A DNA stretch of 64,000 nucleotides from Desulfobacula sp. (GCA_023701135.1 JAMPXP010000008.1:124001-188000); one strand, 5' to 3'. Shown: positions 9,590 to 18,901, counted from the first letter of the stretch. Numbers and translations are program-made. Notes: generated from the sequence alone by a model not told the origin.

Positions 9590-11548
9590 ATGTATGATGA
9601 TATAGAGCTGAACGAATACCGGGATCTTTTAAAGCCTCCGGATCATTTTGAAGACGGGTTTAACTGGAAAACCATTGCCGGAGCCGTCTTTATCGGTTTT
9701 CTCATGATGCCCGGCAGCATGTACCTCCAATTGGTCATCGGCACGGGGATCGGACCCGCTGCCCGGTGGGTCACCATCATCCTCTTTGCCGAAATCGCCA
9801 AGCGGGCCTATGCCGACTTGAAACAACAGGAAATCTTTCTGTTGTATTATATGGCCGGGGCTGCCATGTCTTCACCTTTCCAGGGGTTGTTGTGGAACCA
9901 GTACCTGGTTCAGTCCGATGCGGCCAGGATGCTGGGGCTGACCGAATTCATCCCCGCCTGGGTGGCGCCCCAGCCCCAGTCCGCCTCCCTCCTGGAAAGG
10001 ACCTTTCTTCATCCGGACTGGCTGATTCCCATCCTGCTTTTGATCGGGTCCCAGATCATCCAGAGAATCGATCAGTTCGGCCTGGGCTATGCCCTCTACA
10101 GAATTACCTCCGATGTGGAAAAACTGCCCTTTCCCATGGCGCCGGTGGGTGCCCTGGGAACCATTGCCCTTGCAGAATCCCGGGAAGAGAAGGCTAAGTC
10201 CTGGAAATGGCGGATTTTTTCCATCGGAGGGGTCATCGGCCTTATCTTTGGAAGCGTCTATATCCTTTTGCCGGCCGTCTCCGGCCTTGTTTTCATGGAA
10301 CCGGTCCGGCTGATTCCCATTCCCTGGGTGGAGCTGACACGGCATACAGAAGGGATTCTGCCGGCCGTGGCCACGGGTATCCAGCTTGACCTGGGGCTTG
10401 TTTTCCTGGGCATGGTCCTTCCGTTCTGGGCCGTCATCGGAGGCCTTGTTGGGCTTTTGATCACCATTGCCCTTAACCCGGTCTTATATCACAACGGGAT
10501 TCTGAGGAGCTGGCATCCGGGAATGGGAACCGTTGAAACGGTTTTTGCCAATAATTTTGATTTCTATATGAGTTTCGGCATCGGCCTCGGGCTTTCCATC
10601 GGCATCATCGGCCTCTGGCAGGTGTCCAAATCCTTCCGGGGGCCTAGTAATATCCGGAATAACATCAAACTGCTGTTTCATCCGCCGCCGGGAAGAGGGG
10701 ACTTTGATTTCAGGATCGCCATTGCCATTTATTTATTTTCCACCCTGGCCTATGTGATCCTCTGCACCCTTTTAGTTCCCACCTTTCCCTGGATTTTCTT
10801 TTTGATCTACGGTTTTGTTTATACCCCGGTGATTTCCTATATTACGGCCCGGATGGAAGGGATCGCGGGCCAGTTTGTCAGCCTGCCCATGGTCAGGGAG
10901 GCCAGTTTCATCGCCGGGGCAAAATATTTCGGTTACCAGGGCATTGAAATCTGGTATGCCCCGATTCCGTTTCACAATTATGGGGAAGCAACGGTGAATT
11001 TCCGTCAGATCGAGCTTACCGGCACCAGTTTGAGAGGGATCATCAAGGCCGAGTTTATTGTTTTTCCGGTGGTCATGATTGCCAGTCTGCTGTTTTCCCA
11101 GTTTATCTGGCGCCTGGCGCCCATTCCTTCGGCCAGCTATCCCTATGCCCAGGAGCTCTGGCATTTGCAGGCATTGAATACGCTTTTAATGCAATCCTCC
11201 ACCCTTGAGGGGAATTCCCTGTTTTTTCAGGCTCTTAATTCAATTACCGTTTTTTCCGGCATAGGGTTCGGCCTTTTAACCTATGCCCTTCTCAGTTTTT
11301 TCGGATTGCCGGTGCTTCTGGTGTACGGCATTGTAAGGGGCCTGGGCCAGAGCACCCCCCATGGTTTCATCCTGGAACTGATGGGTGCTGTTCTGGGCCG
11401 GTTCTTTTTTTTAAAACGATATGGGAAACAATGGCGGCAATACGCCCCGGTGCTCCTGGCCGGTTTTTCCTGCGGCATGGGATTGATGGGAATGTTTGCC
11501 ATGGGCTTTACCCTGATCTTAAAATCTCTTAGCGGCAGCACTTTCTAG
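9590..11548 (+). CDS. Second large polytopic membrane protein, OPT-like
   Basis: 652 residues, about 14 hydrophobic helices, no signal peptide. The opening segment (GAVFIGFLMMPGSMYLQLVIG) and the run FPMAPVGALGTIALAE recall oligopeptide (OPT/YSL) transporters, and it looks like a distant partner of the preceding DUF6785-like protein: similar length, same operon, 25 bases apart. The ATG at 9590 is used because the nearby ATG at 9583 meets a stop after four codons. The two proteins may form a heteromeric transporter. Substrate unknown; the ABC permease with a peptidase-like domain next door makes peptides or peptide-derived molecules a reasonable but unproven guess. Confidence 0.6.
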   Translation: MYDDIELNEYRDLLKPPDHFEDGFNWKTIAGAVFIGFLMMPGSMYLQLVIGTGIGPAARWVTIILFAEIAKRAYADLKQQEIFLLYYMAGAAMSSPFQGLLWNQYLVQSDAARMLGLTEFIPAWVAPQPQSASLLERTFLHPDWLIPILLLIGSQIIQRIDQFGLGYALYRITSDVEKLPFPMAPVGALGTIALAESREEKAKSWKWRIFSIGGVIGLIFGSVYILLPAVSGLVFMEPVRLIPIPWVELTRHTEGILPAVATGIQLDLGLVFLGMVLPFWAVIGGLVGLLITIALNPVLYHNGILRSWHPGMGTVETVFANNFDFYMSFGIGLGLSIGIIGLWQVSKSFRGPSNIRNNIKLLFHPPPGRGDFDFRIAIAIYLFSTLAYVILCTLLVPTFPWIFFLIYGFVYTPVISYITARMEGIAGQFVSLPMVREASFIAGAKYFGYQGIEIWYAPIPFHNYGEATVNFRQIELTGTSLRGIIKAEFIVFPVVMIASLLFSQFIWRLAPIPSASYPYAQELWHLQALNTLLMQSSTLEGNSLFFQALNSITVFSGIGFGLLTYALLSFFGLPVLLVYGIVRGLGQSTPHGFILELMGAVLGRFFFLKRYGKQWRQYAPVLLAGFSCGMGLMGMFAMGFTLILKSLSGSTF

Positions 11549-11617
11549 ATGGATAAAGGTGTGGTAGGATGAAAGGCAGGACTTTGGGATAAGGAATTTT
11601 GTCACAGGGAGGCTTCC

Positions 11618-12226
11618 ATGAAAAAAAATATAGCAATGATTTGTTTTTTGATGGTCTTTTTTCCATATCATTCCGTTTATGCAAAATTTCCCGTTCACCT
11701 GGGGGGATTTGTATTGGGCGATGATCTCTCCCATTACCATCATTTGATGAAAATGGAAACCTTTCGTGAATTGCCCTTTAATGAATACCTGGAAGAGGGC
11801 CAGATCCTTCCCCAACCCGGATTCAAATCAGGATTGATTGCCTATGGAATGTGTCATACCCCCAAAAAAATAGTCAGGATCAAATTAAAATTCAGCGATT
11901 CTTCAAAGGCTTTTTTTGAACGGCTTTTAAAAAAATACCGGGAAGAACTGGGCCAGCCCGATGAATATAAGGGGGATCCCTTTCAAACCATGATCGCCTG
12001 GAAATGGTCCTTTGTGAATGACCGGAATGAAAAGGCCAGCCTTATCCTTCAGCACAATATCATGGTAGATGACGAAAAAATGGGGAATTCCGTCAAACTG
12101 ACCCTGACCAGCCAATTGGACAAGGAAAGGGAGTGTTACCTGGAAAAATTTCCGGAAAATGATCTGCCAAAGAGCCAATCCCAAAAATCCCGGGAAGACC
12201 TCTGGAAATTTTTTGTTCCCTATTGA
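11618..12226 (+). CDS. Exported protein of unknown function
   Basis: 202 residues starting with a clear signal peptide (MKKNIAMICFLMVFF then a YHSVYA cleavage-type region). The mature part is mostly soluble, with single cysteines in GMCHTPKK and in ERECYLEKF, and alternates charged and aromatic residues. I do not recognise a family. GGAGG lies just before the ATG. It follows the OPT-like gene by 69 bases and precedes a second unknown gene, so it probably belongs to the same transcription unit and may be a periplasmic partner of the transport system. Confidence 0.6.
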   Translation: MKKNIAMICFLMVFFPYHSVYAKFPVHLGGFVLGDDLSHYHHLMKMETFRELPFNEYLEEGQILPQPGFKSGLIAYGMCHTPKKIVRIKLKFSDSSKAFFERLLKKYREELGQPDEYKGDPFQTMIAWKWSFVNDRNEKASLILQHNIMVDDEKMGNSVKLTLTSQLDKERECYLEKFPENDLPKSQSQKSREDLWKFFVPY

Positions 12227-12253
12227 TGCTAGGGACGGGTTGAATCCGCAGAC

Positions 12254-13144
12254 ATGCTAACGGACGATATTCCCTTGAACAAAGCCGTGGCCTGGAACGG
12301 GACGGCCTTTAAAATCCCGGACGCCTGGGAAATAGACAGCCTTGATCCCACCCATGTGATGATCAGTGAAAACGGATCCCCCCGGGCAGAAATCAAATGG
12401 ACGGAGTCCTCTCCATCCATCCCCTTTGAACGGCAATTCAGAAAATTCACGGCCCGATCCCAAAAACTGCTGAAAATCATCATCCAGGAAGAGCCCGTGC
12501 CCCCGTTTTTTTTGCATTCAAATCCAGGTTTTGATTTTTTCTTCTTTTCCTGGAAAGACACTTCCTCAAGCGGGACCGGTGCCCTTATCTACTGCCGCCA
12601 TTGCCGGCGCCTCTCCTTGATCCGTTTTTTCTTCCTGGACCGATTTTTGCCGAATTCATCCGCCCATGGGCTTCTGGCATCCTTTACAGATCACCCCGCG
12701 ACCGGCCGGGTCTCATGGCAATTGTTCGGCATGGCTTTTTCGACGCCTGAGAATTTTAGTCTTTCAGAATACACGCTCAAACCCGGATGTTTTTCGTTTC
12801 AATTTTTGGCCCAGAACATCCATCTGACGGTTTTAAGCTGGGGCCCGGCATCGTTCCTTCTGGCCGAAAAGACCCTGGCTGAATTTGCCCAAGAAAGGCT
12901 TCCTGAATTGACCGGGTCAGCCCTAGCAGGCATCTGTGACCGGGGTAACTATCTGGAGTGGTCTTTCCGGCAGGGGCTGTTTAAAAATGCCGGGCGCCTG
13001 CCTTTTCTTTCATTGTGTTCCCGGTTCATCCTCTTCAGAATAGGCCACGATAAACAGAACAACAGGATATACGGGGTCAAGATCGATTCCCCAAGGGATT
13101 TTGAAATTGATTTGATGAAAGGATCCATTCTTGGCCGCCCCTAA
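12254..13144 (+). CDS. Protein of unknown function
   Basis: 296 residues, no obvious signal peptide or membrane helix. The N-terminus (AWNGTAFKIPDAWEIDSLD) reads like the beta-rich start of small DUF1795/PsbP-like folds, but I cannot assign a family. A cysteine pair in IYCRHCRRLS could bind metal; the rest has no known motif. The start at 12254 lacks a strong ribosome binding site and is tentative. It overlaps the start of the PqqD-like gene by 14 bases, so the two are translationally linked and probably function together. Confidence 0.55.
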   Translation: MLTDDIPLNKAVAWNGTAFKIPDAWEIDSLDPTHVMISENGSPRAEIKWTESSPSIPFERQFRKFTARSQKLLKIIIQEEPVPPFFLHSNPGFDFFFFSWKDTSSSGTGALIYCRHCRRLSLIRFFFLDRFLPNSSAHGLLASFTDHPATGRVSWQLFGMAFSTPENFSLSEYTLKPGCFSFQFLAQNIHLTVLSWGPASFLLAEKTLAEFAQERLPELTGSALAGICDRGNYLEWSFRQGLFKNAGRLPFLSLCSRFILFRIGHDKQNNRIYGVKIDSPRDFEIDLMKGSILGRP

Positions 13145-13508
13145 AAAGAAACCGTGGACCAAACAGGATGCCCTTTCGTGCATACCGGAAAGAAACCCGG
13201 GGATTGACGAATTTTTTCCGAAGGCCGGTGGTCTGATCCTTTCCTTTCCGGTGACGTATAAACCATTTTTCATAGGGCTTCAGCGGATTTTTAGGTCACA
13301 TGTTCAAAAAACATTCAAGCGCAAGATTCAATTGGATGGGCTGGGAAGGGATGTCTGGTCTCTTCTGGACGGCAAAAGAGATGTCAGGTCCGTTATTAAG
13401 GCCTTTGCAGGGCTGCACGGGCTGGATGAAAAGGAAGCCGAGGTTTCGGTGACGCTTTTTTTACGATCCCTGGGGCAAAAAGGATTGATCCGGATAAAGG
13501 CGGGGTGA
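13131..13508 (+). CDS. PqqD-like (RRE-fold) protein without visible RiPP partners
   Basis: 125 residues. The C-terminal 60 residues (IQLDGLGRDVWSLLDGKR, then VRSVIKAFAG and SLGQKGLIRI) match the winged-helix PqqD fold that binds leader peptides in RiPP pathways and also occurs alone near membrane systems. The N-terminal 60 residues hold a short hydrophobic stretch with no motif. The start is a TTG inside the end of the preceding gene. It is last in the plus-strand operon and ends four bases from the convergent STAS gene. No radical SAM enzyme or precursor peptide is visible nearby, so a RiPP role is not shown. Confidence 0.65.
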   Translation: MAAPKKKPWTKQDALSCIPERNPGIDEFFPKAGGLILSFPVTYKPFFIGLQRIFRSHVQKTFKRKIQLDGLGRDVWSLLDGKRDVRSVIKAFAGLHGLDEKEAEVSVTLFLRSLGQKGLIRIKAG

Positions 13509-13512
13509 GGCG

Positions 13513-13845
13513 CTAAATCTTTTGCAGGGCCTCGTCAAGATTTTTTTCTATGGACAGATATCCGTCAAAGCCGGCGATATCAAAGACTTCTTTGACATAA
13601 TCCTGAAGGCTGCAAAGGATTATATTTCCGTCCATGCGTTTGAGATCCTTGGTTGTTTTCAACATGACCCTTATCCCGGCGCTGGATATATATTCCAGGT
13701 TTTCGAGATTGAGAACCAGCCTTTTTTGACCGTTTTCCAAAGTGCTGTAGATCCGGCTTTCAAATTCCAGCGATGTATTAGAGTCAAGACTGCCTTTAAC
13801 ACTGAAGATTTCAACACCATTCACATTTTCCTGAATAATTTCCAT
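13513..13845 (-). CDS. STAS-domain anti-anti-sigma factor (SpoIIAA/RsbV type)
   Basis: 110 residues, a single STAS domain. The motif YISSAGIRVM carries the serine that in this family is phosphorylated by the partner kinase and dephosphorylated by a PP2C enzyme. Strand-helix alternation and length fit SpoIIAA/RsbV. It is the last gene of a minus-strand unit whose other members include an RsbW-like ATPase and a SpoIIE-type phosphatase, so all three components of a classical partner switch are present together. No sigma factor gene is seen nearby, so the output may be the transporter in the same unit. Confidence 0.88.
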   Translation of the reverse strand: MEIIQENVNGVEIFSVKGSLDSNTSLEFESRIYSTLENGQKRLVLNLENLEYISSAGIRVMLKTTKDLKRMDGNIILCSLQDYVKEVFDIAGFDGYLSIEKNLDEALQKI

Positions 13846-13866
13846 GGATAGTATCCCCTTCGGATT

Positions 13867-14316
13867 CTATTTTGAATCGTTTTTTTTATGGGTTTTTTCT
13901 GCCATATTTTTTTTCAATACAATGATATTTTTATTCTTTTTACGATAATACTTACAGTCATCAATAAAATGTTTTACAAAATGGATACCGAGGCCTCCGA
14001 TGCCTCTCTTATCAAGGGCGCAACGGGTATCGGGCGCAGGCGAGGCAGTGATGTCAAAGGGCTCGCCGTCATCCTCCATGCGGATCTCCAAAATGCCGTC
14101 ATCACAGGACAGGGAGATGTCAATATCGTGTTCCCGGTTATCCTTAAACCCATGGTGAACCACGTTGGCAAACAGCTCTTCAAGAATCAGGTCTATCTCT
14201 TTCAGCTTTCGCCGGGTGCAGTCAATGGCGCCGGATAGTTTTAAAACAGCGGTTTTAATCTTATCCAGATCCGCCAGCCGGTTTTTTAATGTGATGGACA
14301 GCTTCACTTTTCCCAT
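13867..14316 (-). CDS. RsbW-like HATPase serine kinase / anti-sigma factor
   Basis: 149 residues from ATG 14316, which has an AGGG ahead of it; a longer reading from 14358 is less likely. The GHKL fold is shown by the N-box region ILEELFANVVHHG, the G1 segment EDDGEPFD and the glycine-rich GIGGLGIHFVKHF. These are the ATP-binding motifs of SpoIIAB/RsbW kinases, which phosphorylate STAS partners and sequester a target when free. It lies 21 bases upstream of the STAS gene in reading direction and 48 bases after the cyclic-nucleotide-binding gene. The target is unknown. Confidence 0.88.
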   Translation of the reverse strand: MGKVKLSITLKNRLADLDKIKTAVLKLSGAIDCTRRKLKEIDLILEELFANVVHHGFKDNREHDIDISLSCDDGILEIRMEDDGEPFDITASPAPDTRCALDKRGIGGLGIHFVKHFIDDCKYYRKKNKNIIVLKKNMAEKTHKKNDSK

Positions 14317-14364
14317 GGCTTTTACCCTAATGACCCCCAACCCGTTTGTCAACCTCAAATCCGT

Positions 14365-14895
14365 TTAGATCAGGCTTATGCCCAGAAGGTTCCGGAGGTC
14401 TTCTTTTTTTTCCGGTTCAAATTCCATGATACATTTTCTCTCGGCGGTTGCAATTCTTTGCCCGATGGCCCGTATGATTTTCAAGGGGGTATCCGGGAAC
14501 TGATCCGCAATCTTTGCAAACGCATTACGGGTCATCACAATACAGGTGGTATCCGCCGTGGCCACAAGGGAAAACTGTTTGACCATGGGAGCCATGAGGG
14601 AGAGTACTCCCAGATAGCTTTCGGCCTTATATTCACGGATACTATAGTCTTTCTCGTCCTTTTTAAGAACCAGTTTTGCAGCCCCTGATAAAATATAATA
14701 AGCGCATTGATCATCCTCATCCTGAAGAAAAATAGCGTCCCCCGGTTTATAGGATTGCCTTTTGCAAAGAAAGGCAAAGAGCTTTATCACATCCATGGAA
14801 ACGCCGGAAAAAAATTCTATCTGTCTGAATACATTCAGATTGGCTGAAAATTCACTTTTATTGTCCGCATCAGTTGTGTCCATACGCGAGTTCAT
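14365..14895 (-). CDS. Cyclic-nucleotide-binding domain protein without DNA-binding domain
   Basis: 176 residues. A Crp-like cNMP-binding beta roll covers about residues 25-145 (FSGVSMDVIKLFAF; YKPGDAIFLQDEDD; YYILSGAAKLVLKKD; YLGVLSLMA). The phosphate-binding cassette looks degenerate, so the ligand is uncertain. There is no helix-turn-helix, only a short C-terminal helix, so it is probably a regulatory subunit rather than a transcription factor. Its start overlaps the end of the ABC exporter gene by 26 bases, which suggests it acts with that protein. Confidence 0.8.
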   Translation of the reverse strand: MNSRMDTTDADNKSEFSANLNVFRQIEFFSGVSMDVIKLFAFLCKRQSYKPGDAIFLQDEDDQCAYYILSGAAKLVLKKDEKDYSIREYKAESYLGVLSLMAPMVKQFSLVATADTTCIVMTRNAFAKIADQFPDTPLKIIRAIGQRIATAERKCIMEFEPEKKEDLRNLLGISLI

Positions 14896-17395
14896 AAAAA
14901 TACCCCTTTTTTGCCATCAATTCGTCATAGGTTCCCATTTCCACTATTTTACCGGCCTTTAAAAAAGCGATCTTGTCGTAGTCTTTGACAATATCAAGTC
15001 GGTGCACCACAGCGATCAAGGTGCTTTTCCCCTTCCATTGCCGGGACAGCACACTCTGAATCCGTTTTTGAGAATTATTATCCAGGGCCGAGGTGGCCTC
15101 ATCCAGGATCATAACGGCGGGGGATTTTAAAAAAGTCCTGGCAATGGCCAGCTTCTGGCGCTGGCCTCCGGAAAGGTTATTCCCTTTTGTCCCCACATTG
15201 AAATTCATGCCGATCTCAATCATTCGTTCAAGGAAATCCTCGCCGATCAACAGGGCGATCATGAATTGATTGATTTTTTCCTGGGCCGCCGGATTGGTGG
15301 TTTTAACAATACCGAACAGGATATTGTTAAATATGGTCTGGGAATGAATATACTGGTCATTCCTGAAAAATGAGACGGCGCCGGCATTTTTCTGTTTGAT
15401 TCTTTCCTTGAACAGGAACCGTCCTTCCAGGATGAGATGGATCATAAATTCAGACAATGCTGCGATTCTGTGCTTTCCGGGCGAAAACCGCAAGGCCAGA
15501 TCCAACAGTGCCCGGGTCTGTTTTTGATTGATCTGGTGGAGGTTTTTGTTTTTGATAACCCTCACGATCTCCTGGTATTCATCAAATTCTTCCGGCTTTA
15601 TGGGGGTTTGCTCAAAAAACATTCGGTCCAGGGTGAGATTTTTTAAAATATCCACGGTCTGATGGGCGATTTCCTTGCCCAGGGTCAGAAGGGGCCGGGT
15701 CAGATCTGCATCATCCAGAAAATTCAAAAAGAATTGATTTTCCATCAACTGGTCGTTCTTAAAATCATCTGCCGCAGGGGCGCCGAAAATAATATTTTCT
15801 GCAATGCTCGCATAGGAAAGAAATTGCTTTTCATCGAAAAATTCCACCCATTCTGCAATGGCTTCCCCATAGTCTTCCTGAAAAGTCTTTCTCATATTGA
15901 TGACAACCGGAACGATCTCTTCTTCATCCGCCTGAAGAATCGTATTCAGTCCGAACCGAAGCACATCCACAAACAGGCCCGATTGCTGCAGCACCTGAAC
16001 CAGTCCATCCAGTTCAGGGGCACATTCTCCCTCAAGGGTGCAGGTCTCGCCGAAGAGAGCCGTATAGGAATACATGAGATTTTCCCGGATGGTACCTTCA
16101 AATATGAAGGGGGACTGGGACACCAGGCCCATATTCTGAGTGATGTCTGCCTTGGTCAATTCGGAAATCTCCTTGCCCCCAAGGGTTGCATGGCCTGAGG
16201 TATACCGGTAAAGCTGGGCGATACACAGGGCCAGTGAGCTTTTCCCGCTTCCTGAAAATCCCACCAGGGCCAGTTGTTCGCCCGGGGCTACATCCAGGCT
16301 GACATTGTCCAGGAGCTTTATTCCATCGGGTGTTTCCAGGGTCACATGGTCTACATGGACAGACCCTTCCAGTTCAAAGGGAGCCCTGTCCTTGGCAGCA
16401 AGCACCGTATCGATGGGAACATCAAAATATCCCATGGTTTTATAATAATTGATGGAACCATCCTGATACACCTGGTAGAATTCAATCAATTCCTTCCACG
16501 GGTCATACAATTTTTCCTGGGCAGACAGAAAGGCCACCAGGGCTCCCAATCCCAATTGTCCGTTGATGGCCAGGTATCCGCCGATGATGAAGATGAGAAA
16601 AGGCCCCAGATTGACAAAGAAATTACTGATGATTTTGATGGCATATTTGTAGAGGGTCCATCTAATCCTGATGTCCATGAGGTCATCGACAATTTTATCA
16701 TATTTATGGTTTTCTATCTCAAAGGCGCCGTTGGCCTGGACTTCGTGGATACCGGAAACCGATTCAACGATCTTGGAGGACAAGATCCGGGACGCATTCA
16801 GCCTTTCCTTGTTGTCCCGGTTCACCCGGCGTTGCAGCAGGGGGATGATATAGAGCATGATGGGGTAGAGGGCAAAGGAAACCACCCCCAGTAGGGGGTT
16901 CAGCACAATCAGGTACCCGGCAAAGGCCAGGAGGGTGACGATATTGATCAGGGGGACGGCAATGGCCATTCCCACATAATTGCCGGGAATATTCAGTTCG
17001 TTGAGCAGGGAATTGACCACGGTACCGGGCGGGGTGGTTCTGAAAAAATCCAGGCCAATGTTCAGGATATGATGGTATAATTGTTTGCGCATTTCAGCCG
17101 TGACCTTTTCACTGATCCGGGTTTGGATCAGATTAATGATCAATTTCAGCAATGAGGCGGATACAACGGCCAACAGATAGATGCCGCAATACAGGACCAG
17201 AAGGTCCAGTTTTCTTAAATTGATGGCCTCATTGACAATGCGTTGCTGCATTTCAAGGGGAACCACCCGGATGGCCACCGTGATCAGGATGATGACCACC
17301 AGCAGAATCTGTAGTTTGAGATTTCCCTCCATGATCCATGATGAAAGGGTCCTGTTCACAACAGGGATAAATTTTTTCTCGGGTTTTGTTTTCAA
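14870..17395 (-). CDS. ABC exporter (TMD-NBD) with about 250-residue insertion in the ATPase
   Basis: 841 residues. A six-helix exporter domain spans about 25-320, then an ATPase with Walker A GFSGSGKSS (379-387), Q-loop SQSPFIFEGTIRENLMYS (near 427), signature LSGGQ (741-745), Walker B VMILDEATSALD (761-772) and H-loop His about 798. In ordinary exporters the Q-loop and signature lie about 60-80 residues apart; here the gap is about 314. The inserted region has two more segments resembling the end of a Q-loop: SYASIAENIIFGAP (about 527-540) and HSQTIFNNILFGIV (about 684-697). Between them are acidic helical stretches. All core catalytic residues remain. Encoded between the phosphatase and the cNMP-binding protein. 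Confidence 0.85.
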   Translation of the reverse strand: MKTKPEKKFIPVVNRTLSSWIMEGNLKLQILLVVIILITVAIRVVPLEMQQRIVNEAINLRKLDLLVLYCGIYLLAVVSASLLKLIINLIQTRISEKVTAEMRKQLYHHILNIGLDFFRTTPPGTVVNSLLNELNIPGNYVGMAIAVPLINIVTLLAFAGYLIVLNPLLGVVSFALYPIMLYIIPLLQRRVNRDNKERLNASRILSSKIVESVSGIHEVQANGAFEIENHKYDKIVDDLMDIRIRWTLYKYAIKIISNFFVNLGPFLIFIIGGYLAINGQLGLGALVAFLSAQEKLYDPWKELIEFYQVYQDGSINYYKTMGYFDVPIDTVLAAKDRAPFELEGSVHVDHVTLETPDGIKLLDNVSLDVAPGEQLALVGFSGSGKSSLALCIAQLYRYTSGHATLGGKEISELTKADITQNMGLVSQSPFIFEGTIRENLMYSYTALFGETCTLEGECAPELDGLVQVLQQSGLFVDVLRFGLNTILQADEEEIVPVVINMRKTFQEDYGEAIAEWVEFFDEKQFLSYASIAENIIFGAPAADDFKNDQLMENQFFLNFLDDADLTRPLLTLGKEIAHQTVDILKNLTLDRMFFEQTPIKPEEFDEYQEIVRVIKNKNLHQINQKQTRALLDLALRFSPGKHRIAALSEFMIHLILEGRFLFKERIKQKNAGAVSFFRNDQYIHSQTIFNNILFGIVKTTNPAAQEKINQFMIALLIGEDFLERMIEIGMNFNVGTKGNNLSGGQRQKLAIARTFLKSPAVMILDEATSALDNNSQKRIQSVLSRQWKGKSTLIAVVHRLDIVKDYDKIAFLKAGKIVEMGTYDELMAKKGYFYELAYGHN

Positions 17396-17431
17396 TGCCG
17401 TTTTTCCTGGTCCATACCTGTTTCTGAGTTT

Positions 17432-18901
17432 CTATAAAAGCTTAACGATGACGATTGTAATATCATCGCTGATAGGAACCTTTTTGATAAATCCGTCAAG
17501 ATCTTCCATCAGTTTTTTTTGAATGATTCTGGCCGGTTGGTCCGAATGCCGGGCGATGAGGGTCTGTATTCTTTGTTCACCATACATTTCACCGGCCGGG
17601 TTTCTCGACTCCTTCAGGCCGTCCGAGACAATGGCCAGAATCGATCCCTTTGTCCATCCGCAGATTTCATATTCGTCTATTTTTGCCTCAGGGTCAACGC
17701 CCAGGGCCATGCCGCTGCCCAGAAGCCTTGTGAAACCGCCTCCGGCCGGGGAATAAAACAGGGCAGGCTCATGCCCGGCCCTGATCCAGGTGATTTTACG
17801 GTGTTCCAGATCAATATCGGCAAAAAAAACCGTGGTAAAATGCCCGTTTTCAAAACTATCCCGGGTGAGGTGCCGGTTAACGGAACCGATCAGGGGTGAG
17901 GCGCCTTTATAATCAGCCGCCCCATAAAGGAGGAATGCCCGTATGGTGGTCATGTGAAGCCCGGCGCCCACACCGTGGTCCGATGAATCCGTCACGGCAA
18001 TCCCCACCCGGTTTTCGGAAAATTTAAAATAATCATAATAATCTCCGCCGACTTCCTCACAATACCGGCAGATTCCTGAAATGTCCATACCTGAAACATC
18101 CGGAGCATGACTGGGCAAGAGGTTGGCCTGGATCTCCTTGGCCACATTGAGCCGTGTCAACATCCGGATGCGGTCCCGGAGGCCCAGGATCATTTTATTG
18201 GTATGGGTCGCAATCATGCCGAATTCATCGCTGGTGGCAACGGGCACAAGCCTTGAGAGGTCTCCGTTGCTGACGGATTCCAGAACACGGGTCTGCATAT
18301 TAAAAAGCAGTTTCAGGTTTTTTGAATAGGAATAGAGGATATTGATGATCAAAAACAAAAGGACGGCAACGGCAAAGGAAATTTCTTTAAAAACGGTTTT
18401 GGCCGTGATCTCCCGCATGAGATTCATCCGGGTTGTGTCAATCTCCGTCAACCAGGCCAGATCGCGTCCAATGATCAGGATGATGATGACCATGACCATC
18501 AAATTGGTCACAACGGCAACAAAGAAAAATTTGCGGGTCATGGGATAGAATTTTTGGGGGCTGACCAAAAGATCAGGCTGGGCCAGGACGGATTTGATCA
18601 CCTCCCGCTCTTTTTCCAGGGACATGTCAATGGCGATAAAAAAGCCGAAGGCAACAAAACCGATGAAAAAAAGGCCTCCGCTGGCAAAAGGAATGGAAAA
18701 GAAAAAATGAATCAAAAAAAAGGTAAACATACCTGCCGATAGCACCAATGCATATTCGGCAAAAAATTGCTTTTCGGCCTTTTCAATCAGGGCTGACGTA
18801 TTCATAATCCTTTTGAGAAGAAGCCATCGAAGGATCAACGCAGCTCCGAAACTCACACCGGTATAAGCCCTCAGTATCCCGGAGGGCATGCCTTGGATCA
18901 T
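17432..18901 (-). CDS. Membrane SpoIIE/RsbU-type PP2C phosphatase with HAMP
   Basis: 489 residues from ATG 18901. Hydrophobic helices lie at about 12-30, 48-70, 73-92, 124-146 and 172-192. A HAMP-like linker (193-245) follows, then a PP2C/SpoIIE domain (about 270-489) with LQANLLP-type entry (EIQANLLPSHAP), GGDYYDY (285-291), VTDSSDHG (D304) and the metal-binding SDD near 478-480. It should dephosphorylate the STAS protein of the same unit in response to a membrane-sensed signal. The frame continues upstream through one in-frame TGA to another ATG at 18970, described separately; the true start may be there. First gene of the unit, 36 bases before the ABC gene. Confidence 0.85.
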   Translation of the reverse strand: MIQGMPSGILRAYTGVSFGAALILRWLLLKRIMNTSALIEKAEKQFFAEYALVLSAGMFTFFLIHFFFSIPFASGGLFFIGFVAFGFFIAIDMSLEKEREVIKSVLAQPDLLVSPQKFYPMTRKFFFVAVVTNLMVMVIIILIIGRDLAWLTEIDTTRMNLMREITAKTVFKEISFAVAVLLFLIINILYSYSKNLKLLFNMQTRVLESVSNGDLSRLVPVATSDEFGMIATHTNKMILGLRDRIRMLTRLNVAKEIQANLLPSHAPDVSGMDISGICRYCEEVGGDYYDYFKFSENRVGIAVTDSSDHGVGAGLHMTTIRAFLLYGAADYKGASPLIGSVNRHLTRDSFENGHFTTVFFADIDLEHRKITWIRAGHEPALFYSPAGGGFTRLLGSGMALGVDPEAKIDEYEICGWTKGSILAIVSDGLKESRNPAGEMYGEQRIQTLIARHSDQPARIIQKKLMEDLDGFIKKVPISDDITIVIVKLL

